5,190 nt of DNA from DATESZ01 sp035283845 (GCA_035283845.1 DATESZ010000065.1:1-5190), one strand, 5' to 3'. Shown: positions 1-5,190, counted from the first letter of the stretch. The notes: generated by a model not told the origin, from the sequence alone. Numbers and translations: made by a program.

Positions 1-1067
1 ATTACGAAACCTATAGTCTCTTCTCCCACCGGATGTTCAATATTATCAGGCGATTTACCCCCCAAGTGGAAGAGTACTCCATAGACGAGGCATTTGCCGA
101 TCTTACGGGCATGCGCCGCGCCTTCCATGCCTCCTACGAGGGGATTGCCCTGCGGATCAAGAAAGAGATTGAGCGGGAGGTGGGTATCACGGTTTCCGCA
201 GGGCTAAGTATCACCAAAGTTCTGGCCAAGATTGCCTCCAAGCATCAAAAACCCGATGGTTTTACGGTAATTCCCGGCAGAAGGATTGCCGAATATCTGC
301 GAGATCTGCCGGTCGCAACGATCTGGGGCATCGGTCCTGCCACGACCGCTTATCTGGGGAAAATGGGGGTAAAAACGGCCCTGGAATTTGCCTCCCTTCC
401 CGAAAAAATGGTTCAGGAACGACTTGCCAAGCCGGGCGTGGAAATATGGCGGGAGCTGCGGGGGGAATCCGTTTACCCGGTAAGCGAAGAGAAAAAGACC
501 ACCTATGCCTCCATCAGTAAAACAAAGACCTTCGCTCCCTCTACCTCCGACAGGGCGTATCTTTATGCCCAGCTTCTGAGAAATCTCGAATCCGCCTGTA
601 TCAAGGCCAGACGTTATGGGCTCGCTCCGCGAAAGATCGTTTCGTTCCTGAAGACGCAGAATTTTGATACGGAGGGAAGCGAAATGCGGCTTGACCGGCC
701 CTCCGCTTATCCGGTGGAAATCGCCCCCTTTCTCATGGAACAATTTGAAATCCTTTACCGGCAAGGTGAACTATACCGGGCAACGGGCATCGTCCTTGCT
801 GACCTCGTTTCCACCGATGTCACCCAGTATTCTCTCTTTGAAAACCCTCTTAAGGCGGAAAAGATCAAAGACCTCTACGGAGCCATGGATAATCTGAGCA
901 ACAAATATGGCAAGCATACCATCCATCTGGGAGCATCCCATCTCCTGGAAGTCCGGGGAAAGGGGAAGAGAGGAGACCCCACGGTGCGGGAACAGACCCG
1001 CTTATACGGTGAAACCAGGCGCCGCCACCTGGGTCTGCCTCTTGTCCATGTGCGGCTCGAAGACTGA
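1..1067 (+). CDS. dinB: Y-family translesion DNA polymerase (DinB/UmuC type), 5' truncated by window edge
   Basis: Error-prone polymerase that copies past damaged template bases. The frame is open from base 3 (residues YETYSLFSHR) into the first ATG at 33, so that ATG is internal and the true start lies upstream; by comparison with UmuC about 70-80 residues are missing, including the first catalytic Asp. Numbering from the ATG at 33: the palm motif YSIDEAF holds the catalytic Asp18-Glu19; GITVSAGLSITKVLAKIAS plus KPDG (51-76) is the conserved Y-family block; IWGIGPATTAYLGKMGV (97-113) is the thumb helix-hairpin-helix; the little finger follows. TQYSLFE (264-270) resembles a sliding-clamp-binding motif and is followed by a tail of about 75 residues ending in a basic stretch. 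The SIDEAF context, the clamp motif and the tail look UmuC-like, while the AKIASKHQKPDG block looks DinB-like, so the symbol is provisional. No promoter or LexA box is visible because the upstream region is missing. Confidence 0.93.
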   Translation, partial: YETYSLFSHRMFNIIRRFTPQVEEYSIDEAFADLTGMRRAFHASYEGIALRIKKEIEREVGITVSAGLSITKVLAKIASKHQKPDGFTVIPGRRIAEYLRDLPVATIWGIGPATTAYLGKMGVKTALEFASLPEKMVQERLAKPGVEIWRELRGESVYPVSEEKKTTYASISKTKTFAPSTSDRAYLYAQLLRNLESACIKARRYGLAPRKIVSFLKTQNFDTEGSEMRLDRPSAYPVEIAPFLMEQFEILYRQGELYRATGIVLADLVSTDVTQYSLFENPLKAEKIKDLYGAMDNLSNKYGKHTIHLGASHLLEVRGKGKRGDPTVREQTRLYGETRRRHLGLPLVHVRLED

Positions 1068-1071
1068 TGTC

Positions 1072-1090
1072 TTCTTAAGATTCTTAAGAA
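1072..1090. repeat. Tandem/inverted TTCTTAAGA repeat before the DUF2845 gene
   Basis: TTCTTAAGA at 1072-1080 is followed directly by TTCTTAAGAA at 1081-1090. The pair is at once a tandem repeat and a 9-base inverted repeat around one central base. It lies between the polymerase stop codon and the ribosome binding site of the next gene. It could be a small protein-binding site or a weak A+T-rich RNA hairpin. There is no U-tract and little G+C, so it does not look like an intrinsic terminator. Function unknown. Confidence 0.5.
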
Positions 1091-1097
1091 AGGAGGT
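1091..1097 (+). promoter_or_regulatory. Strong ribosome binding site AGGAGGT for the DUF2845 gene
   Basis: AGGAGGT is a near-perfect match to the anti-Shine-Dalgarno sequence. It ends 10 bases before the ATG at 1108 and so supports that start over the internal Met13-Met14 codons. Confidence 0.8.
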
Positions 1098-1107
1098 ATA
1101 GAATAAT

Positions 1108-1554
1108 ATGGATGTTTTTGCCCTATTGAGAAACCCGAAAAGAATGATGATCCTGTTCCTTGCCTATCCGGCCTGCGGATTTCTGTGCACTTCTTCGGCC
1201 ACGGCAGCGGACATGATGAGCGCCATCTGCAACAATCAAGTGGTCTCCGTGGGCGACAGACAAGGGGAGGTCCTGACAAAATGCGGCAACCCTCTGTCCA
1301 AATCCCATGAGACAGTCGATACCGGGTCATCGCAGGTTCTGAGGAAGAGACAAACCGGTAAAAAAAAGATGGATAAGGACAGGGCAGGGGTAGCAAGGAA
1401 AAAGACAGATAAGGAACAAGTGGTGGCAACAAGGAGCAAGACGACCAGGGAGCGGGAAGAGACATGGACATATAATATCGACGGCTCCTATCGCTTCTTT
1501 ATTTTTAAGGAAGGTAAACTCGCCAATATTGAGGCAGGCGGACTGGTCAATTAG
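1108..1554 (+). CDS. Secreted DUF2845 domain-containing protein with a basic repeat insertion
   Basis: A 148-residue protein with a Sec signal peptide: basic start (R8, K11, R12), hydrophobic core about residues 13-30, and a likely signal peptidase I site after A31-T32-A33. It should be periplasmic. The first half of the DUF2845 pattern is at 41-62 (C41, VVSVGDRQGEVLTKCGNP, with C41 and C59 as a possible disulfide pair). The second half is at 117-145 (ETWTYN, then FIFKEGKLANIEAGG). DUF2845 has no established biochemical role as far as I know; its layout recalls small periplasmic BamE/SmpA-type folds, which is inference. The two halves are separated by residues 79-116, very rich in Lys and Arg and built partly of 12-residue repeats, which I would not expect in a typical member. 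It lies 40 bases after the polymerase and 65 before nnr, on the same strand, and may share their transcript. A lipoprotein reading at C23 is unlikely, since the preceding YPA is a poor lipobox. Confidence 0.85.
   Translation: MDVFALLRNPKRMMILFLAYPACGFLCTSSATAADMMSAICNNQVVSVGDRQGEVLTKCGNPLSKSHETVDTGSSQVLRKRQTGKKKMDKDRAGVARKKTDKEQVVATRSKTTREREETWTYNIDGSYRFFIFKEGKLANIEAGGLVN
1360..1467 (+). repeat. Three degenerate 36-base (12-residue) in-frame tandem repeats
   Basis: Inside the DUF2845 gene, residues 85-120 divide into KKKMDKDRAGVA, RKKTDKEQVVAT and RSKTTREREETW. Each unit starts with basic residues and has a basic-acidic pair at positions 6-7. At DNA level, units 1 and 2 share a nearly identical stretch (GATAAGGA at 1372-1379 and 1408-1415, exactly 36 bases apart), and units 2 and 3 both begin AGGA and share AAGAC. 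The first unit starts in a run of eight A (1360-1367), a possible slippage site. This looks like old tandem duplication within the coding region. Confidence 0.6.
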
Positions 1555-1619
1555 CTGATTTCAGATGCCCTATTCTGTCTAAGGATCGGTTTTACGGAAT
1601 ATACGGGAAAGGATTTACC

Positions 1620-3179
1620 ATGAAGGTGGCAAGTGTAGCGGAAATGCGGAGCCTGGATCGTCGAGCCGTGGAGGAACTGTCCATTCCCGAAATAATCCTC
1701 ATGGAAAATGCCGGTCTGGCTTCCTGCTTTTTCCTCTCCCAGGAAGTAGGCATTGAGGGGCAAAAGTGCGCCGTGTTATGCGGCCCGGGCAACAACGGCG
1801 GGGATGGGTTGGTAGTGGCGCGTTGCCTCCATGCCAATGGCGCAGAGGTTAAGATCTTTCTTGCCGGCAATGAAGAACAATTCAAGGGAGCAGCCAAAAG
1901 CAATCTAAGCATAATAAGGAAGCTTCCCATTGAGATAAGCCAGGTTAAGTCTGCAGCGGCCATAAGACGCAGGATCATGCACTGCCATGTAATCAGCGAT
2001 GCCCTGCTCGGCACCGGTCTCGACCGGGAGGTATCCGGCATCATAGGCGACCTGATCGGGTTTATCAATGGAAGCGGCAAAAAAGTCTTAAGCCTCGATA
2101 TCCCCTCCGGGATCAACGGCGATGACGGAGCCGTCATGGGAGCGGCCGTCAGGGCGGATTACACCCTTGCCTTCGGCTTGCCAAAGATCGGAAACATATT
2201 GTATCCAGGTTACAGTCACTGCGGGAATTTGCATGTCTCCCACATCTCCTTTCCTCCCTCTCTGTATGACGATAGGGCCATCAAAATCCAGACCAACAAC
2301 CATATAGGCCTGCCTGCCCGCCCGCCCGATGCGCATAAGGGCCGGATGGGCAAGTCCCTCTTTATTGCCGGTTCAGCAAATTATTACGGCGCCCCTTATT
2401 TTTCATCTTTGGCTTTTCTTAAGGCGGGCGGCGGTTATGCCTATTTAGCCGCACCGCGCTCGGTGGCGCCGGTTATTGCCGGGAAGGGAAGTGAAATTGT
2501 CTTCCTGCCTCAGGAAGAAACCGGCACAGGCAGTATTGCTCTGAAAAACAGGCCGGCCTTGCTGGAACTGGCGGAAAAGATGGACATAGTAGTCATCGGC
2601 CCCGGTTTATCACTAACTGAGGAGACACAGGAACTGGTAAGAGAGCTGGCCGCCGCGATCAAAAAACCCCTGCTTATCGACGGCGACGGCCTTACCGCCC
2701 TGACCGATCATTCGGATATCATCAGGCAAAGACCTGCCGGAACCATCCTGACCCCGCACCTTGGGGAAATGGCGCGTCTCACGGGTAAAACCATGACTCA
2801 TATCAGCAGTCATAAAATACCGGTTTTGCAGGAAACAGCGAAAGCGTTGAGGACAATGCTGGTCATGAAAGGCGCCCATTCCCTGATCGGCGCCCCTGAT
2901 TCACGGGTCTTCATCAATTTAAGCGGCAATCCCGGGATGGCAACGGCCGGTTCCGGCGATGTCCTGAACGGCGCCGTTGCCGCCATGTTCGGTCTCGGTC
3001 TGCCCCTGGAAGAAGCGGTCAGAAAAGGGGTTTTTCTCCACGGCTTTGCCGGCGACCTGGCAGCCCTTGATAAAGGCGAGGACGGGATTACGGCTCAGGA
3101 CATTCTCGAATATCTGCCCCTGTCCCTGAAGCGCGACAGGGAAGGGATAAAGGGAAGATATGAAATCCCTGTCGTATAA
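1620..3179 (+). CDS. nnr: Bifunctional NAD(P)H-hydrate epimerase / ADP-dependent NAD(P)H-hydrate dehydratase
   Basis: Repairs hydrated, inactive NADH and NADPH (NADHX, NADPHX). The N-terminal YjeF_N domain interconverts the R and S epimers; the C-terminal ribokinase-like domain dehydrates the S form using ADP in bacteria. It is a cytosolic metabolite-repair enzyme. The 519 residues match the usual length of the fused protein. Epimerase signatures: LMENAG near residue 30, GPGNNGGDG (55-63), SDALLGTGL with D127, and LDIPSGINGDDG from 159. The dehydratase domain starts near H239-K240 (HKGRMGKSLFIAGS). It carries VVIGPGL, IDGDGL (D354, D356), TPHLGEMARL (378-387), MKGAHSLI (K417) and the nucleotide/catalytic motif TAGSGDVLNG with D447. 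GGGAAAGGA at 1605-1613 is a suitable ribosome binding site for the ATG at 1620, and the protein begins as the family does (MKVASVAEMRSLD). IDGDGL and KGAHS differ slightly from the common DADAL and KGxxT forms, but no key residue is missing. It ends 44 bases before the convergent regulator gene. Confidence 0.97.
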   Translation: MKVASVAEMRSLDRRAVEELSIPEIILMENAGLASCFFLSQEVGIEGQKCAVLCGPGNNGGDGLVVARCLHANGAEVKIFLAGNEEQFKGAAKSNLSIIRKLPIEISQVKSAAAIRRRIMHCHVISDALLGTGLDREVSGIIGDLIGFINGSGKKVLSLDIPSGINGDDGAVMGAAVRADYTLAFGLPKIGNILYPGYSHCGNLHVSHISFPPSLYDDRAIKIQTNNHIGLPARPPDAHKGRMGKSLFIAGSANYYGAPYFSSLAFLKAGGGYAYLAAPRSVAPVIAGKGSEIVFLPQEETGTGSIALKNRPALLELAEKMDIVVIGPGLSLTEETQELVRELAAAIKKPLLIDGDGLTALTDHSDIIRQRPAGTILTPHLGEMARLTGKTMTHISSHKIPVLQETAKALRTMLVMKGAHSLIGAPDSRVFINLSGNPGMATAGSGDVLNGAVAAMFGLGLPLEEAVRKGVFLHGFAGDLAALDKGEDGITAQDILEYLPLSLKRDREGIKGRYEIPVV

Positions 3180-3223
3180 TTTATATTCATAATCGTCTCA
3201 TATCTCCATAATAATGAGCAAGA

Positions 3224-3907
3224 TCACAGGCTGCTGCGCCCACAGGCATTCTCTTCATACTCTACCATAAGCTGGTCGGCCATAGCCCGGGAAAGCGCAA
3301 ACCGTAAGCCATCCACCTCCACAGTGAAAGGGCCGCCGGACGGGGCGGCAACACAGACGGTTACCTGCACTCCCGGCAACAATTTCATCTGGGAAAGGTA
3401 ACTTAGTGTGTCGGCGGATTCGTCCATGACTCGGCGCAGCCGTCCCGATTGTCCGGGCGACAAGGTGGCAAGCGACCGCCATGATTCAACGGCTTTGTTG
3501 TCAAGGGGATTGCCGTGTGGACAGGTAGTGGGGTGGCGGAGTGCAACCAGGAGGTATTTCTCCACTTCGTCGTCAATGACGTGTTCGAAGCGGCAAGCGA
3601 TATCGTGGGCCCGCTCCCAGGGCATACCGAGCAAATCGGTCAGCAATCGTTCGGCCAGGCGATGGCGGCAGCGTAGCGTATTTGCACAGCTCTGACCGCG
3701 TTCGGTAAGCACTACCCCTGTTTGCCGGGTGTAGGTCACCAGCCCCTGCTCCTCCAGGCGTTTCAGCATGCCCAGTACCGATGGAGGCGACAGCGCCAAT
3801 TCATTTGCCAGCTCGGTTGGGGTGGCGAGTGCTCCACGATCCCGAATGCGGCATACCGCCTCCAGGTATTCCTCCCCCTGTGCGCTGACTTCCGTAACTT
3901 GATCCAT
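3224..3907 (-). CDS. DtxR/IdeR/MntR-family metal-dependent transcriptional repressor
   Basis: A 227-residue cytosolic regulator expected to bind an operator when loaded with Fe(II) or Mn(II). Domains: N-terminal winged helix (about 8-70, with TPTELANELALSPPSVLGMLKRLEEQGLV), dimerisation/metal domain (about 75-140, ending HPTTCPHGNP), and a C-terminal FeoA/SH3-like domain (about 146-217). Aligned with DtxR at a constant offset of three, the ligands are H82, E86, H101, C105, E108 and H109 (DtxR H79, E83, H98, C102, E105, H106), so both metal sites look intact. The residue matching DtxR Met10 is E13, as in acidic MntR-type sites, so metal preference cannot be read with certainty. The start at 3907 matches the usual DtxR N-terminus; AAAGGGG about 11 bases upstream is a modest ribosome binding site. 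It is convergent with nnr and divergent from the lipoprotein gene; autoregulation and control of the divergent genes are plausible inference. Confidence 0.93.
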   Translation of the reverse strand: MDQVTEVSAQGEEYLEAVCRIRDRGALATPTELANELALSPPSVLGMLKRLEEQGLVTYTRQTGVVLTERGQSCANTLRCRHRLAERLLTDLLGMPWERAHDIACRFEHVIDDEVEKYLLVALRHPTTCPHGNPLDNKAVESWRSLATLSPGQSGRLRRVMDESADTLSYLSQMKLLPGVQVTVCVAAPSGGPFTVEVDGLRFALSRAMADQLMVEYEENACGRSSL

Positions 3908-3992
3908 CTATCTTAATTCCCCTTTCTCATTCAAAGCTGCTCACTCACTTAAGAATTTCGCTGCAACCTTCAATCAATATTCTAACAATATA

Positions 3993-4021
3993 ATAATAAC
4001 ATCAACAAATCAAAGAGTCAA
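3993..4021 (-). promoter_or_regulatory. Sigma-70-type promoter for the DtxR-family gene
   Basis: On the minus strand TTGACT (4021 down to 4016) is followed by exactly 17 bases and then TATTAT (3998 down to 3993). Each hexamer matches the consensus at five of six positions. Transcription would start near 3986, giving a leader of about 80 bases before the ATG at 3907. The surrounding A+T richness makes chance matches more likely, but the spacing is ideal. Confidence 0.6.
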
Positions 4022-4050
4022 ATTAACTAAAAAAATATAAAAAATATATC

Positions 4051-4079
4051 TTGACAAATTAGTATGCAGAATGTTATTT
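4051..4079 (+). promoter_or_regulatory. Candidate rightward promoter for the lipoprotein gene
   Basis: TTGACA at 4051-4056 is a perfect -35 hexamer, followed after 17 bases by TTATTT (4074-4079), a poor -10. TATATT at 4096-4101 is a better -10 but lacks a good -35 at the right distance. The weak match would fit a promoter that needs help or is tightly regulated, but may simply be wrong. Confidence 0.4.
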
Positions 4080-4117
4080 GTTAGTTGGTACTAATTATAT
4101 TGATTTGTTTGCACTAA
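4059..4117. promoter_or_regulatory. Nested TTAGT/ACTAA half-sites, possible operator
   Basis: TTAGT occurs at 4059-4063 and 4081-4085, and its complement ACTAA at 4090-4094 and 4113-4117. The inner pair forms TTAGT-N4-ACTAA; the outer pair is centred on almost the same point (4088 against 4087.5). The outer arms extend to TTAGT(AT)GCA and TGCACTAA, with a two-base bulge. The sites lie in the spacer and around the expected start of the candidate rightward promoter, where a bound repressor would block transcription. DtxR/IdeR operators are palindromes with TTAGG/CCTAA-like arms, so the neighbouring DtxR-family regulator is the obvious candidate ligand. This is inference; in A+T-rich DNA such short repeats can arise by chance. 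Confidence 0.4.
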
Positions 4118-4126
4118 CCACTATTT

Positions 4127-4132
4127 AAGGAG
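4127..4132 (+). promoter_or_regulatory. Ribosome binding site AAGGAG of the lipoprotein gene
   Basis: AAGGAG ends six bases before the ATG at 4139, a good spacing that fixes this start. The reading frame then opens with a typical lipoprotein signal. Confidence 0.75.
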
Positions 4133-4138
4133 CAGATT

Positions 4139-4435
4139 ATGAAAAAAAAGGACTTATTGTTTTTGGCAATGGCAGTGACAATCATAAGTAGTTGCGCGAA
4201 CAATTCTTCCTTGATTAGAGCAAACAGTACAAGCATTCGCAACGATGTCTTTGAGGAATTGCTGGATGGAGGCCCGGTTCCTCCGGGCTATGCGGTTTTG
4301 CGCCTCGTCTCCTCTCTGAAGACCCACAAGCCCGGCACCTATTCCGTAACAGACATCCACGGAACGTTTGATTACAAGTTGCTGCTGAATATTGACGGAC
4401 AGGCCGTGCAGTTGCAGGGTAATTTGCGTGAGTAA
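4139..4435 (+). CDS. Putative outer-membrane lipoprotein, N-terminal part ended by an in-frame TAA
   Basis: The 98 codons open with a clear lipoprotein signal: MKKK, a hydrophobic segment, then the lipobox I16-S17-S18-C19. Lipidation at C19 with Ala at +2 predicts export to the outer membrane. The mature part (PPGYAVLRLVSSLKTHKPGTYS, then YKLLLNIDGQAVQLQGNLRE) is not a family I can name with certainty. The TAA at 4433-4435 is probably not the native end: the same frame continues without another stop to 4726 with matching protein-like sequence, giving a product of about 195 residues if the stop were a sense codon. A single base change from GAA (Glu) would explain it. It could be a recent pseudogene, a sequencing error or, less likely, read-through. 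It sits first in the rightward group, opposite the DtxR-family gene. Confidence 0.7.
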   Translation: MKKKDLLFLAMAVTIISSCANNSSLIRANSTSIRNDVFEELLDGGPVPPGYAVLRLVSSLKTHKPGTYSVTDIHGTFDYKLLLNIDGQAVQLQGNLRE

Positions 4436-4468
4436 CTCATTGAACCTCGCGGACTTGGTGATGCCGAG

Positions 4469-4726
4469 GTGGGGGAGGGGATCAGATACCGGTTCAGTAA
4501 AAAACTGCGTTTAAAAGCCGGATCTCATAAGGTTGTCATTGCCCTTCCTACTGACGGCATTGCCAGGGAGCATAAAATTACCCTGCTGGAAGGAAGCAAT
4601 ACCATGCTCATAGAGCCTCTATATAAGGCAACTACGGGGAAGCGGCGCCCGGCGTTCTACGGGGCAACCAGCTTCGAGGAAGGGATCGGAGGGTTCCGGG
4701 TCGTTCTGAACGGACAACCCTTATAA
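4469..4726 (+). pseudogene. C-terminal part of the same lipoprotein, in frame after the internal stop
   Basis: This segment is in the same frame as the lipoprotein start, and the frame is open from directly after the TAA at 4433-4435 (LIEPRGLGDAEVGEGIRYRF and on). The coordinates given begin at the first possible start codon, a GTG at 4469. That codon has no convincing ribosome binding site, so independent translation is doubtful. The stretch KLRLKAGSHKVVIALPTDGI followed by EHKITLLEGSNTMLIEP resembles the strand-rich pattern of PEGA-type carbohydrate- or surface-associated domains (my inference from the pattern). The end, KRRPAFYGATSFEEGIGGFRVVLNGQPL, reads like a conserved, complete C-terminus. 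I interpret it as the second half of one interrupted gene rather than a separate gene. Confidence 0.65.
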
Positions 4727-4737
4727 CCCCTTATAAC
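4718..4737 (+). repeat. Perfect 2 x 10-base tandem repeat CCCTTATAAC
   Basis: CCCTTATAAC occurs twice in direct succession, the first copy containing the lipoprotein stop codon (4724-4726). The duplication leaves the coding sequence unchanged. It is probably a replication-slippage duplication; no function is evident. Confidence 0.7.
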
Positions 4738-4779
4738 AACGGGCCGAGGTCAGGTCAGCTATGACTTAAACAGGACTAA

Positions 4780-4826
4780 AATTTATGGGAAGGCTGTTAG
4801 ATTAGAACTGTTTTAAATCATAAATT
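4780..4826. repeat. Inverted repeat in the leader of the SLH-type gene
   Basis: AATTTATG (4780-4787) and CATAAATT (4819-4826) are perfect complements separated by 31 bases; allowing a two-base bulge, the arms extend to CTA/TAG. The right arm ends just before the ribosome binding site, so in RNA the stem could lie next to it. The arms are A+T-rich and would form a weak stem. The 119-base gap 4727-4845 holds no gene and no convincing promoter, so the downstream gene may depend on the promoter before the lipoprotein. Confidence 0.3.
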
Positions 4827-4831
4827 AGAAG

Positions 4832-4837
4832 AGGAGG
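4832..4837 (+). promoter_or_regulatory. Ribosome binding site AGGAGG of the SLH-type gene
   Basis: AGGAGG within a purine-rich run ends eight bases before the ATG at 4846. This strong, well-placed site fits a highly expressed envelope protein and fixes the start. Confidence 0.8.
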
Positions 4838-4845
4838 AAAGAAAG

Positions 4846-5190
4846 ATGCTTAAGAAGTTATTGGTGTTGTTTTTGATTTCGTTAATGGTGAGCGGGACGG
4901 CAGTGGCCCAAGCGGATGAAGAAAATAAGGAAATCCCGTCACAGTTAACCAGTGAGCATTGGGCCCACAAGGAAGTGGCGGCCCTGCTGGAGAAGTTCGG
5001 CGCGGAAAAGAAGCTCCCGGAAGAGAAGCCCTACCCCAAAGACGTTTTAATCGACCGCTTCGTCGCCGCACTGGTCAAGGTCGCGGAAAAGTATGACAAA
5101 GAAGGTTCCCGGGCGGTTACGCGGGATGACCTGGATAGTATTCGCAGTCTCATTGTGGCCCTGGAGGCTGAGCTGTTCAAAATAGACGCT
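4846..5190 (+). CDS. N-terminal part of a secreted SLH/coiled-coil, probably outer-membrane porin-like protein (3' truncated)
   Basis: Open from the ATG to the window end, 115 codons with no stop. Residues 1-21 are a classic signal peptide (MLKKLLVLFLISLMVSG, then TAVA and cleavage before Q22). Residues about 32-85 resemble a single S-layer homology (SLH) domain: SEHWAHKEVAALLEKFGA, a short loop, then YPKDVLIDRFVAALVKV. The end, VTRDDLDSIRSLIVALEAELFKI, looks like the start of a coiled coil and recalls the D-L-x-x-L...EL pattern that follows the SLH domain in SLH-OprB porins of the cyanobacterial SomA and Mep45 type. In those proteins the SLH domain binds cell-wall polymer and the following barrel sits in the outer membrane. 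The barrel itself would lie beyond the window, so porin function is inferred from the N-terminal architecture only. It follows the broken lipoprotein gene by 119 bases on the same strand. Confidence 0.8.
   Translation, partial: MLKKLLVLFLISLMVSGTAVAQADEENKEIPSQLTSEHWAHKEVAALLEKFGAEKKLPEEKPYPKDVLIDRFVAALVKVAEKYDKEGSRAVTRDDLDSIRSLIVALEAELFKIDA

Noticed and set aside
204..764. 186-codon open frame on the minus strand inside the polymerase gene
   Set aside because: It is antisense to strongly conserved Y-family motifs, and its translation shows no recognisable domain.
1108..1176. Lipoprotein signal at Cys23 of the DUF2845 protein
   Set aside because: The residues before Cys23 are Y-P-A, a poor lipobox, while a proper A-T-A signal peptidase I site follows at 31-33.
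875..1471. 198-codon open frame on the minus strand across the polymerase end and the DUF2845 gene
   Set aside because: Its Ser/Pro/Arg/Leu-rich composition is typical of an antisense shadow, and it overlaps two supported plus-strand genes.
1592..2137. 181-codon minus-strand open frame over the nnr start
   Set aside because: It opposes the conserved epimerase domain and has no signature of its own.
3180..3223. Possible bidirectional terminator between convergent nnr and the regulator
   Set aside because: Only a 5-base CTCAT/ATGAG pairing (3197-3201 with 3214-3218) is present, with no G+C-rich stem or T-run, so no intrinsic terminator is supported.
3408..3695. 95-codon plus-strand open frame inside the regulator
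   Set aside because: It is antisense to the DtxR metal-binding domain, whose ligands are fully conserved on the minus strand.
4850..5071. 73-codon minus-strand open frame at the right end
   Set aside because: It is antisense to the SLH-type gene, which has a strong ribosome binding site and signal peptide; the minus translation is Pro/Arg/Ser-rich.

Overview
The window looks like a chromosomal piece from a Gram-negative bacterium. The signs are an outer-membrane-type lipoprotein signal, the N-terminus of an SLH/coiled-coil porin-like protein, and a DUF2845 periplasmic protein. A Desulfobacterota ('deltaproteobacterial', syntroph-like) source is my best guess from the flavour of the proteins. 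That is inference, because there is no rRNA or marker gene to confirm it. I see no tRNA, rRNA, CRISPR array or insertion sequence.

Layout: (1) 1-1067, plus strand: a Y-family translesion DNA polymerase (DinB/UmuC type) cut off at its N-terminus by the window edge. (2) 1108-1554, plus: a secreted DUF2845 protein whose domain is split by a Lys/Arg-rich segment made of three degenerate 12-residue repeats. (3) 1620-3179, plus: a full-length bifunctional NAD(P)H-hydrate epimerase/dehydratase (Nnr). These three genes lie in one direction with gaps of 40 and 65 bases and no visible terminator between them, so they may be co-transcribed, though their functions are unrelated. (4) 3224-3907, minus: a three-domain DtxR-family metal-dependent repressor, convergent with nnr. 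(5) 3908-4138: an A+T-rich divergent control region with a good sigma-70-type promoter for the regulator, a weaker candidate for the rightward genes, and a nested set of TTAGT/ACTAA half-sites. (6) 4139-4726, plus: a lipoprotein gene that reads through in one frame except for a single TAA codon, so it is now two open segments. (7) 4846 to the end, plus: the start of a secreted SLH-type, probably outer-membrane barrel protein, running off the window.

The right half is the more coherent unit. A metal-sensing repressor sits back to back with envelope genes (a lipoprotein and a possible porin), which suggests metal-responsive control of an envelope protein. That link is inferred from position and from the half-sites only. 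The most notable observations are the single in-frame stop in the lipoprotein gene, the mixed DtxR/MntR-like metal ligand set of the regulator, the symmetric half-sites in the divergent promoter region, and the 36-base in-frame repeat expansion in the DUF2845 gene. I do not see convincing evidence of an undescribed multi-gene system.
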